Assembly: GCF_011516945.1 (NCBI RefSeq)
Contig: NZ_WOTH01000004.1
Span: 62,001-126,000 of the forward strand
Source: Acetobacter estunensis
GTDB lineage: Bacteria; Pseudomonadota; Alphaproteobacteria; Acetobacterales; Acetobacteraceae
Length of the DNA stretch: 64,000 nucleotides
Reading direction: 5' to 3'
Below, one piece after another: positions 53,806 to 62,098 of the stretch. The notes under the pieces were generated by a model that was not told where the DNA came from, ran no database searches, and was given only the letters and a program-made list of their open reading frames with translations. How positions within the stretch are numbered: position 1 is the first letter of the stretch; each line of letters opens with the position of its first letter. Both the position numbers and the translations under genes were made by a program.

Positions 53806-54470
53806 ACATCATTTTTCTGGGCCCTCCCGGAGCAGGCAAAGGGACGCAATCCAAGCGTCTGGAGGCCCGCTACGGCATCAGTCAGATTTCCACGGGCGAC
53901 ATGCTGCGTGCGGAAGTGAAGGCTGGCTCCGATATTGGACGCGAAGCCAAGACGCTGATGGATGCGGGCAAGCTGGTGCCGGATTCGATCATTGTCAGCA
54001 TGCTTGAGAAGCGCATTCAGCAGCCTGATTGCGCCAAGGGGTTCATTCTGGATGGTTTCCCCCGGAATGTTGCGCAGGCTGAAGCTCTGGATGTGATGCT
54101 GAAGAGGCTGGGCCGACAGATCGATGTCGTTCTGATGCTTGAAGTGGACGAGAACGCTCTCGCTGACCGAATCGCGGGGCGTTTTTCCTGTGCGAAATGT
54201 GGCGCGAGCTACAATGACGTTTCCAAGCCGACAAAAGTGCCGGACACGTGTGATCTGTGCGGCTCTCATGAATTCGTGAGGCGTGCGGACGATAACCGTG
54301 AGACAGTGGCGTCGCGTCTGACGGCGTATCGCAAGGAAACGTTGCCGTTGCTCCCTTATTACGAAGATAAGGTGACGGTGGCGTTCATCGACGGGATGGC
54401 TCCTATCGATGAAGTGAGCAAACAGATCGACGACACGATGAGTGAGGTCGAGAAGATCACGCAAAAGTGA
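53802..54470 (+). CDS. adk: Adenylate kinase
   Basis: 222 aa. P-loop GPPGAGKGTQ (residues 7-16), the AMP site with STGDMLRAEV and GFPRNVAQA. The LID domain is of the long zinc type, with Cys130, Cys133, Cys150 and Cys153 (FSCAKCG...CDLCG). It equilibrates ATP + AMP with 2 ADP. It overlaps secY by 4 bp. The position between secY and rpsM is the usual alphaproteobacterial one. Confidence 0.98.
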   Translation: MNIIFLGPPGAGKGTQSKRLEARYGISQISTGDMLRAEVKAGSDIGREAKTLMDAGKLVPDSIIVSMLEKRIQQPDCAKGFILDGFPRNVAQAEALDVMLKRLGRQIDVVLMLEVDENALADRIAGRFSCAKCGASYNDVSKPTKVPDTCDLCGSHEFVRRADDNRETVASRLTAYRKETLPLLPYYEDKVTVAFIDGMAPIDEVSKQIDDTMSEVEKITQK

Positions 54471-54611
54471 TCGGTTTAGATTGACTCAGGAGCGCGCCTC
54501 GGTCTATTGCGCGCGCTCTGGACCCCGCTCGCCATGGATGTGGCGAAGGCTGGCGGCAACGATATAGAAATCAACGCTCGGGCGCAGCCGGGCGGATCAG
54601 GAGTGTGCAGC

Positions 54612-54989
54612 GTGGCGCGTATTGCCGGCGTTAATATCCCGACGAACAAACGGGTCGTGATCGGTCTCCAGTACATTTATGGAATCGGTCAGACCAAAGC
54701 TCAGCAGATCTGCAAGACGGTCGGCCTGCCCGACGCGAAGCGGGTGAACGAGCTGAGTGACGATGAGATCATGAAGCTTCGTGAGGTCATCGACAACAAT
54801 TACCGGGTCGAGGGCGATCTCCGTCGTGAGACGGCGATGAACATCAAGCGTCTGATGGATCTGGGCTGCTACCGCGGTCTGCGTCATCGTCGCGGCCTGC
54901 CGGTGCATGGTCAGCGGACCCACACCAATGCCCGTACCCGCAAGGGTAAGGCTGTGGCCATCGCAGGCAAGAAGAAGGTAACGCGCTAA
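54612..54989 (+). CDS. rpsM: 30S ribosomal protein S13
   Basis: 125 aa from a GTG at 54612, with AGGAG 8 bases upstream. [20 protein letters not shown] at the start and [20 protein letters not shown] at the end are diagnostic. The open frame extends 35 codons further upstream without S13 similarity. S13 bridges the subunits and contacts P-site tRNA. The alternative GTG at 54603 would add three residues. Confidence 0.97.
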   Translation: MARIAGVNIPTNKRVVIGLQYIYGIGQTKAQQICKTVGLPDAKRVNELSDDEIMKLREVIDNNYRVEGDLRRETAMNIKRLMDLGCYRGLRHRRGLPVHGQRTHTNARTRKGKAVAIAGKKKVTR

Positions 54990-55099
54990 GCGTTCCGCCT
55001 CCGGGCAATCAGGGAAATCCATGGCGCTGTGCGGCGTAATCCGCGCGGTGCCCGGGCGGGCAACGGTCCGCCAGGCAGAGAAAGACAGGGCGTACAGAT

Positions 55100-55492
55100 A
55101 TGGCTAAGGCCGCTGCTCCGCGTATCCGCAAAAAAGAGCGCAAGAACATTATCTCGGGCGTGGCGCATGTGCTCTCCACGTTCAACAACACGATGATCAC
55201 GATCTCCGATGCCCAGGGCAACGCGATCGCGTGGTCGTCTGCTGGTGCGCAGGGCTTCAAGGGGTCGCGCAAGTCCACGCCGTATGCCGCTCAGGTGGCG
55301 GCTGAGGATGCGGGCCGCAAGGCGCGTGAGCATGGCATGGAGACGCTGGACATCGAGGTCTCGGGTCCGGGTTCGGGGCGTGAGAGCGCGCTGCGTGCGC
55401 TTCAGGCTGTTGGGTTCCAGATTGCGTCTATTCGTGATCTGACGCCGGTTCCGCACAATGGCTGCCGCCCGCGCAAGCGTCGCCGCGTCTGA
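55100..55492 (+). CDS. rpsK: 30S ribosomal protein S11
   Basis: 130 aa. [40 protein letters not shown] and [16 protein letters not shown] are the S11 signature; it lines the 30S platform near the Shine-Dalgarno helix. A hairpin follows before rpoA. Confidence 0.98.
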   Translation: MAKAAAPRIRKKERKNIISGVAHVLSTFNNTMITISDAQGNAIAWSSAGAQGFKGSRKSTPYAAQVAAEDAGRKAREHGMETLDIEVSGPGSGRESALRALQAVGFQIASIRDLTPVPHNGCRPRKRRRV

Positions 55493-55497
55493 TTGTC

Positions 55498-55526
55498 CTA
55501 TGGGTGCGTATTTTGCGCATCCATAG
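55498..55526 (+). other. Hairpin between rpsK and rpoA
   Basis: CTATGGGTGCG (55498-55508) and CGCATCCATAG (55516-55526) form an 11-bp stem with one G-U pair and a 7-nt loop. No T-run follows. It is probably a processing/stability element; rpsD, found here in enterics, is absent. Confidence 0.6.
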
Positions 55527-55611
55527 CGGAATTTCCTGAAGACGTTGCCCCGGCCTTGCGTCGGGGTTTCTGCCGCCCTGTCGCGGTATCCCTATCTGAA
55601 AGGCCGAGACC

Positions 55612-56631
55612 TTGGTGCTCCAGAAAAACTGGCAATCCCTGATCAAGCCGGAGAAGCTGGAAGTCGAACCCGGCTCCGTACCGTCTCGCGTTGCGACCAT
55701 CGTGGCGGAGCCGCTTGAGCGCGGCTTCGGCATGACACTCGGCAACGCCCTGCGCCGTGTCCTTCTGTCATCGCTTCAGGGCGCGGCCATCACCGCGATC
55801 CAGATTGACGGTGTGCTTCACGAGTTTTCGTCTGTTCCCGGTGTGCGCGAGGATGTCACCGACATCGTTCTGAACATCAAGCAGCTTGCTCTCAACATGC
55901 ATGGTGAGGGTCCGAAGCGGATGATGCTCACCGCGACCGGTCCGGGTGAGGTCAAGGCAGGCCAAATCCAGACGGGTCACGGTATCGAGATCATGAATCC
56001 GGATCTTGTCATCTGCACGCTCGATGAGGGTGAGAAGCTTGGCATGGAATTTACGGTCAATGTCGGCAAGGGCTATGTCCCGGCGGCAGCGAACCGTCCG
56101 GAAGATGCGCCGATCGGGCTTATTCCCATTGATGCGATCTACTCTCCGGTGAAGCGCGTGTCCTATAAGGTTGAGCCGACCCGCGTGGGGCAGGTGACCG
56201 ATTATGATCGTCTGCTGCTGACGGTCGAGACGAACGGCGCGGTGACGCCGGAAGATGCGGTGGCTCTCGCTGCGCGTATTCTTCAGGATCAGCTCCAGCT
56301 GTTCATCAACTTCGATGAGCCGCGCCCGGTTGTCACGACGGAGCCGCAGGATGATCTGCCGTTCAACCGTAACCTTCTGCGTAAGGTTGACGAGCTTGAG
56401 CTGTCGGTGCGTTCGGCAAACTGCCTGAAGAACGACAACATCATCTATATTGGTGATCTGGTTCAGAAGACGGAGCAGGAAATGCTTCGCACGCCGAACT
56501 TCGGCCGCAAGTCGCTGAACGAGATCAAGGAAGTCCTCACCACAATGGGGCTTTCCCTTGGTATGAACGTTCCGGCCTGGCCGCCGGAGAACATTGAGGA
56601 TCTGGCGAAGCGGCTCGACGAGCCCTTCTGA
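55612..56631 (+). CDS. rpoA: DNA-directed RNA polymerase subunit alpha
   Basis: 339 aa if read from TTG 55612; GTG 55615 is the alternative, and no ATG is available near the family N-terminus ([20 protein letters not shown]). The N-terminal domain has the dimerisation segment [20 protein letters not shown]. The C-terminal domain, with [20 protein letters not shown] and [12 protein letters not shown], contacts UP elements and activators. The non-ATG start probably lowers translation to match other core subunits. Confidence 0.97.
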   Translation: MVLQKNWQSLIKPEKLEVEPGSVPSRVATIVAEPLERGFGMTLGNALRRVLLSSLQGAAITAIQIDGVLHEFSSVPGVREDVTDIVLNIKQLALNMHGEGPKRMMLTATGPGEVKAGQIQTGHGIEIMNPDLVICTLDEGEKLGMEFTVNVGKGYVPAAANRPEDAPIGLIPIDAIYSPVKRVSYKVEPTRVGQVTDYDRLLLTVETNGAVTPEDAVALAARILQDQLQLFINFDEPRPVVTTEPQDDLPFNRNLLRKVDELELSVRSANCLKNDNIIYIGDLVQKTEQEMLRTPNFGRKSLNEIKEVLTTMGLSLGMNVPAWPPENIEDLAKRLDEPF

Positions 56632-56655
56632 TCCGCGACAACAGGAGACTTCAAC

Positions 56656-57081
56656 ATGCGTCATGGTGTTGCCGGTCGGAAGCTCGGCGTTACCTCCACC
56701 CATCGCGCGGCCATGTTCCGCAACATGGCCGTTGCCCTGATCAAGCATGAGCAGATCACGACAACGCTGCCGAAGGCGAAGGAACTTCGTCCGGTCGTCG
56801 AGAAGCTGATTACGCTGGGCAAGCGTGGCGATCTGCATGCTCGCCGTCAGGCTTATGCTCAGCTGCGTGATGACACGATTGTCAGCAAGCTGTTTTCGAC
56901 GGTGGCCGAGCGCTACAAGGGTCGCACGGGCGGTTATACCCGCGTCCTGAAGGCTGGCGTGCGTTACGGGGATGCGGCCGATATGGCTGTTATCGAACTG
57001 ATCGATCGTGATGTCGAAGCAAAGGGCAAGGACAGTGGTCCGCGTCCGGTTGCTGAGACAGAGCACGATCTGGCAGCCTGA
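56656..57081 (+). CDS. rplQ: 50S ribosomal protein L17
   Basis: 141 aa. [40 protein letters not shown] and [20 protein letters not shown] are typical. The polar C-terminal tail is modestly longer than in E. coli. Last gene of the block, followed by a strong terminator. Confidence 0.98.
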   Translation: MRHGVAGRKLGVTSTHRAAMFRNMAVALIKHEQITTTLPKAKELRPVVEKLITLGKRGDLHARRQAYAQLRDDTIVSKLFSTVAERYKGRTGGYTRVLKAGVRYGDAADMAVIELIDRDVEAKGKDSGPRPVAETEHDLAA

Positions 57082-57104
57082 TTCCTCCTACAGGAGCAGG
57101 ATGC

Positions 57105-57134
57105 AGGGCCGACCCTTGGGGTCGGCCTTTTTTT
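57105..57134 (+). terminator. Intrinsic terminator after rplQ
   Basis: GGCCGACCC (57107-57115) pairs perfectly with GGGTCGGCC (57119-57127) around a TTG loop, followed by seven T (57128-57134). It closes the ribosomal protein block. Confidence 0.93.
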
Positions 57135-57197
57135 ATGGTGAATGCGAAGGTATTGGCATCATTTTCAGGCTTTATTGCAACGATATGAAGTTTGAAT

Positions 57198-57216
57198 ATG
57201 GATTTTACAAATCCAT
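57198..57216 (+). promoter_or_regulatory. Perfect palindrome upstream of the SsuA/TauA-type operon
   Basis: ATGGATTT-TAC-AAATCCAT: two 8-bp arms around 3 bp, in a locally AT-rich stretch about 70 bp before the binding-protein start. The form suggests a dimeric repressor or activator site for sulfur-type control, but the regulator is not known. Confidence 0.45.
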
Positions 57217-57288
57217 TCTGTAAGGATGTCGCGTCGAACAGCGAAAACAACGGTTTCATGCTGTGAATATAACGGGAAAGAGCGCGGT

Positions 57289-58335
57289 ATGCGTTTTCAA
57301 GGCACTCTCAGGAAATTGTCGGTCCTAGTCGCGACATTTGTTGGCGTGCTGCTGACTGGCTGTCAGTTTGCCGCTGCCGCACCCATTCGTGTGGGATATA
57401 TCCCGGTATTGGGTTCATCCGCTCTGTTCGTCCTCGATGGCAAGGGTTGGGGTAAAGACGCCGGGCTTGATTTGCAGCTCGTGCGGTTCACATCCGGTCC
57501 ACAGGCGATTCAGGCGCTCGTTTCCGGACGTATCGACGCTTATGTAGCTGGCGTTCTGCCGCTTCTTCAGGTGCGTGCTCGTGGTGTCGATGTAAAGGTT
57601 CTGGCATCCGGTGCAATTGAGGAACTCTCTGTCGCGGCGCGTGGAAAGCTGGCCGAAGGGCTGGAGGCTGGCGATGCCGGAAACCAGTCGCCCACAGCCT
57701 TGGCGCAGAGGATTACGGATTTCACGACGACCACTGGGCATAAGCCAAGATTTGCCGCCCAGCCGCAGGGGTCCGTGCCGGATACGGTGCTGCGCTACTG
57801 GCTCAAGCAGCAGGAAAAGCTGGACCTGAAGACGGTCGATATTGTCGGTATCGATATCGACGCGGCCCAGCAGGCGTTTCTTGCGGGTGCGGTGGACGCG
57901 GCAGTGCTGCGTGAGCCCGCTCTGACGGTGATCCGCCGTCGTCTGCCGGACGCCCGTATTCTGGCGAACGGCCACGAGATGCTTCCCGATCAACCGGGTT
58001 CGGTGCTGGCTGTCGTGAACCCGAATGCGCCGGACCGTGCTGCGTGGAAAAACAAGCTGACGGCGTTGTTTGTGAAGAGCACCACCCTTCTGGCCGAGCA
58101 TCCTGAGGAAGCCGCCCCCTATGTGACGAAGGCGCTCGGTGGTGGATTGCTGCGTGAGGATGTGATTGCACAGGCGCTCAAGGCATCGGCGCATGATTTC
58201 GTCGCAGATCCGGCCCGGATTGTTCCCGGTGTGAAGGCGCTTCAGGATTTCGAAGTGGCGGAAGGACTGCTGCGTTCCGCAACACCAGTGGAAGACCTGT
58301 TCGATCTGACGACATGGCATCAGGCCACGCCGTGA
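57289..58335 (+). CDS. ABC transporter substrate-binding lipoprotein, SsuA/TauA/NitT type
   Basis: 348 aa from the ATG at 57289 (GGGAAAGAG upstream); an open in-frame TTG/ATG-like start at 57226 would place a non-signal segment first. The signal peptide ends in a lipobox, LLTGC. The periplasmic domain begins APIRVGYIPVLGSSALFVLD and contains ALVSGRIDAYVAGVLPLLQV, as in aliphatic sulfonate/taurine/nitrate-type binding proteins. It is the first gene of a three-gene importer. Alkanesulfonates or related organosulfur compounds are the likeliest ligands, but this is inferred from the family. Confidence 0.85.
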   Translation: MRFQGTLRKLSVLVATFVGVLLTGCQFAAAAPIRVGYIPVLGSSALFVLDGKGWGKDAGLDLQLVRFTSGPQAIQALVSGRIDAYVAGVLPLLQVRARGVDVKVLASGAIEELSVAARGKLAEGLEAGDAGNQSPTALAQRITDFTTTTGHKPRFAAQPQGSVPDTVLRYWLKQQEKLDLKTVDIVGIDIDAAQQAFLAGAVDAAVLREPALTVIRRRLPDARILANGHEMLPDQPGSVLAVVNPNAPDRAAWKNKLTALFVKSTTLLAEHPEEAAPYVTKALGGGLLREDVIAQALKASAHDFVADPARIVPGVKALQDFEVAEGLLRSATPVEDLFDLTTWHQATP

Positions 58336-58356
58336 TTCGCTGAACCGGGGACAGTT

Positions 58357-59124
58357 ATGAAGGATTTGCGTTTGGGCGGACGGGAGCGGCTGCTTCTGGG
58401 GACCGTTGGGCTGATGCTGTTGTTTGCCGTCTGGCAGGCCGTTGTCAGATTGCAGCTTGTACCGCCCGGTCTCCTGCCTGCTCCATCCGAACTCTGGCCC
58501 GCGTGGATGTCCGAGATTTCAGGCGGGTTCTGGCAGCAATCCATTCTCGACAGTCTCTCGCATTATGTGCTCGGTCTGTTGATCGGCTCCATTCTAGGCA
58601 ACGGGGCAGGGTTGATTTGTGGGTCCGTGCCGCTGGTTGACGCCGCCACCGGGGGCATTGTCCGTCTTCTGCGCCCCATTCCCGGTCTGGCATGGGTGCC
58701 GTTCGCCATTCTCTGGTTCGGTCTGAACAATGCGGGTGCGACCTTTGTGATCGCCATCTCGGTCTTCTGGATCAATTTCTATGCCGCCTACGGCGCCGTG
58801 AAATCGGTGGATCGCGAACTCTACGAAGTGGCGGCGGCCTTTGGGCATGGGAGTTTTCTGGCGCGTCTGCTTCATGTGACGTTACCGGCCGCGTCCCCGG
58901 GTCTTCTGGCAGGACTGCGCACCGGGTTGGGACAGGGCTGGATGTCGGTTGTGGCAGCCGAATTGTTCGGCGTGCCGGGAATTGGCGCGCGGATGATGCA
59001 GGCGTCGAGCCTGCTCGCGACGGATGTGGTCGTGGTCTACATGGTCACGATGGCGGGGCTGTATGCCCTGACGGATTTTCTGTTCGGTCTGGTGCGTGAC
59101 CGGCTGCTGCGCTGGCAGGGGTGA
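58357..59124 (+). CDS. ABC transporter permease, SsuC/TauC type
   Basis: 255 aa, six membrane helices. The permease EAA loop is visible as VDRELYEVAAAFGHGSFLAR with LLHVTLPAASPGLLAGLRTG. It forms the membrane channel of the SsuABC/TauABC-type importer as a homodimer. It lies 21 bp after the binding-protein gene; its stop overlaps a GTG 9 bp before the ATPase ATG. Confidence 0.9.
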   Translation: MKDLRLGGRERLLLGTVGLMLLFAVWQAVVRLQLVPPGLLPAPSELWPAWMSEISGGFWQQSILDSLSHYVLGLLIGSILGNGAGLICGSVPLVDAATGGIVRLLRPIPGLAWVPFAILWFGLNNAGATFVIAISVFWINFYAAYGAVKSVDRELYEVAAAFGHGSFLARLLHVTLPAASPGLLAGLRTGLGQGWMSVVAAELFGVPGIGARMMQASSLLATDVVVVYMVTMAGLYALTDFLFGLVRDRLLRWQG

Positions 59125-59129
59125 GAGGC

Positions 59130-59909
59130 ATGTCGCTGGTTCGTATCGAGGATACCGGTCTGTCGCATGACGGTGGCAAGAGCTTTGTGTTTCGTCATGT
59201 CGATCTGTCCATAGGGCGTGGTGAGTTCGTGGCCGTGCTGGGTCCATCCGGCGTGGGTAAGTCCACGCTGCTGCGGGTGGTCATGGGGCTGATCGCGCCC
59301 ACCGAAGGGGTGGTGAAGCTGGATACATCGCCCCGGCAGGCTGGAACGCGCAGCACGGCGCTTGTGTTTCAGGATGCTCGGCTGATGCCGTGGCGGAGTG
59401 TGCGCCAGAACGTGGCATTCGGGTTGGAAGGTCTTGGTCTTTCGGCCTCCGAGCGACGTGAGCGGGCGGAGCAGGCCCTGCGTCTGGTGGGGTTGGCGGC
59501 CGAAGGAGGGCGTTGGCCCCGGCAGCTCTCGGGTGGTCAGAGGCAGCGTGTCGGTGTGGCGCGGGCGCTGGTGGTCAATCCTGATCTGCTGCTGATGGAC
59601 GAGCCGTTTGGTGCGCTCGACGCGATTACCCGGACGTCGCTTCAGGAAGAGCTTCTGGGCATCTGGGAAAAGACCCGCAAAACGGTGATGTTCGTGACGC
59701 ATGATATCGATGAGGCGATCCTTCTGGCGGACCGGATTGTCGTTCTTGCGGGCTCTCCGGCCTGTGTGCGTGGCGATCTGACTGTGGGGCCACGCCCGCG
59801 CGACCTTTCCTCTTCCTCCCGGCGCGTTCTGGCGGCTCGACTGCGCAGTCTGATTGCGGGTGAGGACGATCCGGGCAGTGAGGCATGGCTGCGTTCGGTC
59901 GATATCTGA
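59130..59909 (+). CDS. ABC transporter ATP-binding protein, SsuB/TauB type
   Basis: 259 aa from the ATG at 59130, with GAGAGGC before it (GTG 59121 is the alternative and overlaps the permease stop). Walker A GPSGVGKST, Q-loop LVFQDARLMPW, signature LSGGQRQRVGVARAL, Walker B LLLMDEPFGALD and the switch His in FVTHDIDEA are all intact. It powers the importer. The 'RLMPWRSVRQNV' Q-loop context is that of the nitrate/sulfonate/taurine group. Confidence 0.92.
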   Translation: MSLVRIEDTGLSHDGGKSFVFRHVDLSIGRGEFVAVLGPSGVGKSTLLRVVMGLIAPTEGVVKLDTSPRQAGTRSTALVFQDARLMPWRSVRQNVAFGLEGLGLSASERRERAEQALRLVGLAAEGGRWPRQLSGGQRQRVGVARALVVNPDLLLMDEPFGALDAITRTSLQEELLGIWEKTRKTVMFVTHDIDEAILLADRIVVLAGSPACVRGDLTVGPRPRDLSSSSRRVLAARLRSLIAGEDDPGSEAWLRSVDI

Positions 59910-59978
59910 GTACTGTTGACCCTTGGTCACTGTGCCCACACAGTGTGAGTCGTGTTTGAGCAATGACAGGGTGATGGA

Positions 59979-60197
59979 ATGGTACAGGGTTCGGACGATA
60001 CCGAGGATTTTACGCTGGAGAGCGGCATCGGACGTCTGCAGGACAACTCGCCCCAGCGCCGGGCCACAGCGGGCGAGCATGTGGAAGACACGCTCGATCT
60101 GGTGCGCGATATCGTGGTGGACATGCCGCTGGTTGCGGCTGGTACGGTTGCGGTCTGGGGATTGGTGTTGGGTGGCTGGCTGGCTCGCCGTCGTTAA
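59979..60197 (+). CDS. Small membrane-anchored protein, function unknown
   Basis: 72 aa. An acidic N-terminal half (SDDTEDFTLESGIGRLQDN) is followed by EHVEDTLDLVRDIVVDMP and one hydrophobic helix, LVAAGTVAVWGLVLGGWLA, ending in RRR. It resembles the short tail-anchored DUF883-type design, but I do not claim the family. A 7-bp palindrome (CACTGTG-CCCA-CACAGTG, 59928-59945) lies upstream, and a terminator overlaps its stop. Confidence 0.6.
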   Translation: MVQGSDDTEDFTLESGIGRLQDNSPQRRATAGEHVEDTLDLVRDIVVDMPLVAAGTVAVWGLVLGGWLARRR

Positions 60198-60219
60198 CAC
60201 GCGGAGCGTGTTGCTTTTT
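60196..60219 (+). terminator. Intrinsic terminator overlapping the stop of the 72-aa gene
   Basis: AACACGC (60196-60202) and GCGTGTT (60206-60212) with a GGA loop, then GC and five T (60215-60219). The left arm includes the end of the TAA stop codon. Confidence 0.7.
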
Positions 60220-60311
60220 CTGAGGTGATGAAAAGGTCGCTGTGCAACTCGTGCGCGCCCTAATTGTTAACGCCTCATTGAGGGCTCATCGCTCATGAGG
60301 AGAAGAAGACC

Positions 60312-60488
60312 GTGCTGAAGCTTGCCCTGTTTTTTCTGATTGTCTCGATTGTTGCCGGGCTTTTTGGCTTCGGCGGTATTTCCAGCGCGGCTGCTGGCAT
60401 GGCGAAGATTCTGTTCTTCATTGCCCTGATTATCTGTGTGGTGCTGTTTGCGCTGGTGCTGATTGGCGTTGGTGCGGCGTCGAGGTGA
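60312..60488 (+). CDS. DUF1328 (YtjA-like) small membrane protein
   Basis: 58 aa from a GTG at 60312, with AGGAG about 10 bases upstream. Two helices, LKLALFFLIVSIVAGLFGFG then AKILFFIALIICVVLFALVL, with the family's GGISSAAAGMAK link. The function is unknown; relatives are often induced in stress or stationary phase. A terminator follows 34 bp later. Confidence 0.85.
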   Translation: MLKLALFFLIVSIVAGLFGFGGISSAAAGMAKILFFIALIICVVLFALVLIGVGAASR

Positions 60489-60846
60489 GGTCGCACGGCT
60501 TCTGAGAAGATGTATTTGAAAGAGCGTCTGGGGATAAAGTTCTCCAGACGCTTTTTTGTTTGAAGGTTTTGGTGGCTCGCTATAGCGCAATATCTTGCAA
60601 CATGGCGCCTTGTGAGCGGATGACGTGTGGTTCACGTATATCTTCAGGCTTGCAGGTGTCATTGGACCCGAAAAGACGGGTAATCTGATAGTTGCTGTTG
60701 GCTGAGAGGCGAACAGGGGACTGTCAGCTGCGTCCAGACAGCATATGCCTGTGGCTATCGTTATTGGTCGGCACAGCAAGCCCAAGCGCATGTTCAGTGA
60801 TTATGTGGTATGAAACGCCATCGTAACGCTGTTGGATGATGCGGCG
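60489..60846 (+). other. Intergenic region with a terminator, otherwise empty
   Basis: 358 bp between the DUF1328 gene and the b-type cytochrome gene. After the terminator at 60523-60557 I see no credible gene, repeat or clear promoter. It should contain the promoter of the cytochrome pair. Confidence 0.55.
60523..60557 (+). terminator. Intrinsic terminator after the DUF1328 gene
   Basis: AGCGTCTGGGGA (60523-60534) and TCTCCAGACGCT (60541-60552) form a 12-bp stem with one G-U pair and a 6-nt loop, followed by a T-run to 60557. Confidence 0.9.
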
Positions 60847-61563
60847 GTGGACTGGCGACTTCTGAGCGTGATGCTGTGTGTGTCCGCCCTCATCCTTGTG
60901 TTGGGGACAGTCGCTGTCGCTGGGATGCCGGGCCTTGGGCAGGGCTGGGATTTCGCCACACTCAGCGGTTTTTTCGCGCTGGCGACGATTATCCAGATGT
61001 TTGTATTGACGGGAAAACCGCTGCCATGGCCCCGCTATGACGGACGGTTCTTCATGCGGTTGCACGTTGGGTTGGGTGGATTGGTCATGTTGTTCATGAT
61101 CTTGCACGTTGGAGGCGTGCTGCTGGCGGAACCATTGGTTTGGAAGGATATCTGGCCACCAGTTTCGCGAGCCATGCAGGCGGGTGTGCTTGCATGGCTC
61201 TCGCTGCTTTTTCTGTTGCTGATATCTGGCAAGCGCATACGTGGACGGATGTTCGGTACGATCGCATTGTTTCGATCATGGCACCAAGCGGCGGCTATTT
61301 TCCTGTTGTGCAGCGCAGGTTTACATGGATGGTGGAGCGGTTATCGCATTCACAACACTCACGTTTTAGTTGGATGGATTTTCATGATCTGTCTGGCAAC
61401 GTTTTCTCCCGTGTTGCGAAAAGCAATTCATAGAAGCGAAGTCCAGCGACATGCGCTCCGAAGGGTGCGGGGCATGTCTTGGGCCGCTATCCCCGTGATA
61501 ATCGGGGCTGGCGCGGGCAGCGTGGTGGCGCTGTGGTTGTGTGTGTTGTGGTTGAACGGATGA
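60847..61563 (+). CDS. Di-haem b-type membrane cytochrome, ferric-reductase-like
   Basis: 238 aa from a GTG at 60847 (TTG 60832 is possible and adds five residues; neither has a strong ribosome site). About six to seven helices. Two helices each carry a His pair spaced 14 residues: H73/H87 (LHVGLGG...ILHVGG) and H146/H160 (WHQAAAI...GLHGWW). That is the bis-haem spacing of NOX/ferric reductase membrane domains. No flavin or NADPH domain follows. Its stop overlaps the start of a tetrahaem cytochrome gene, so I infer that the two pass electrons across the inner membrane. The direction and substrate are unknown. Confidence 0.7.
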   Translation: MDWRLLSVMLCVSALILVLGTVAVAGMPGLGQGWDFATLSGFFALATIIQMFVLTGKPLPWPRYDGRFFMRLHVGLGGLVMLFMILHVGGVLLAEPLVWKDIWPPVSRAMQAGVLAWLSLLFLLLISGKRIRGRMFGTIALFRSWHQAAAIFLLCSAGLHGWWSGYRIHNTHVLVGWIFMICLATFSPVLRKAIHRSEVQRHALRRVRGMSWAAIPVIIGAGAGSVVALWLCVLWLNG

Positions 61564-61949
61564 GGTACAGGCGCCGTCTCACATGGGGAGGTGTGATAGC
61601 AGCTAGCATTTTAGGGAGTGTCGGATGTTGGTGGATAGATAATTGGGCGCAAAAGAGGGCGTCCGATCGGCCATTGATGCCACTTAGTTTTGCGCATGTG
61701 GATCATGGCGCGTTCAATTGCGTAACGTGTCATCACGACCATAGGGAGCCAAGGCTAGCGTTAAACTCATCTTCGCATACGTGTCTTGCCTGTCATAAGC
61801 ACACACAGTCTTTAGCGCCATTGATGGAAGCGCAGTTTCATGAACTGTGTGAAGGATGCCATCTGACGTTTCGTGAGCAACATCGTCCAAGCGGCCCTGT
61901 GCGGGCGTGTCATGTGTGTCACATGAAGGAAGAGCCTGCTCGTTTTTAA
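61560..61949 (+). CDS. Membrane-anchored tetrahaem c-type cytochrome (class III/c3-like)
   Basis: 129 aa from the ATG at 61560, overlapping the previous stop (ATGA). An uncleaved-looking N-terminal helix (residues 8-24) anchors it to the periplasmic face. Four CxxCH haem sites are CVTCH 54-58, CLACH 75-79, CEGCH 97-101 and CHVCH 117-121. FAHVDHG before the first site, and extra His after the first two (CHHDH, CHKH), supply axial ligands as in cytochrome c3/c7-like proteins. The cytochrome c maturation genes must be elsewhere. Confidence 0.82.
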   Translation: MRYRRRLTWGGVIAASILGSVGCWWIDNWAQKRASDRPLMPLSFAHVDHGAFNCVTCHHDHREPRLALNSSSHTCLACHKHTQSLAPLMEAQFHELCEGCHLTFREQHRPSGPVRACHVCHMKEEPARF

Positions 61950-62098
61950 GGTGAAAATGTGTGAGATGCGGGGTTTTCTGTCTTCGTCAAAGCGGGCAGA
62001 AAGGCAGATATCTTCGGTTTTCTATCGATATTTTATGGTTTTTCCCATGGGGTATCATTTATGAAATATCCGACACTCTGCCTGTGGAATAAATTCAG

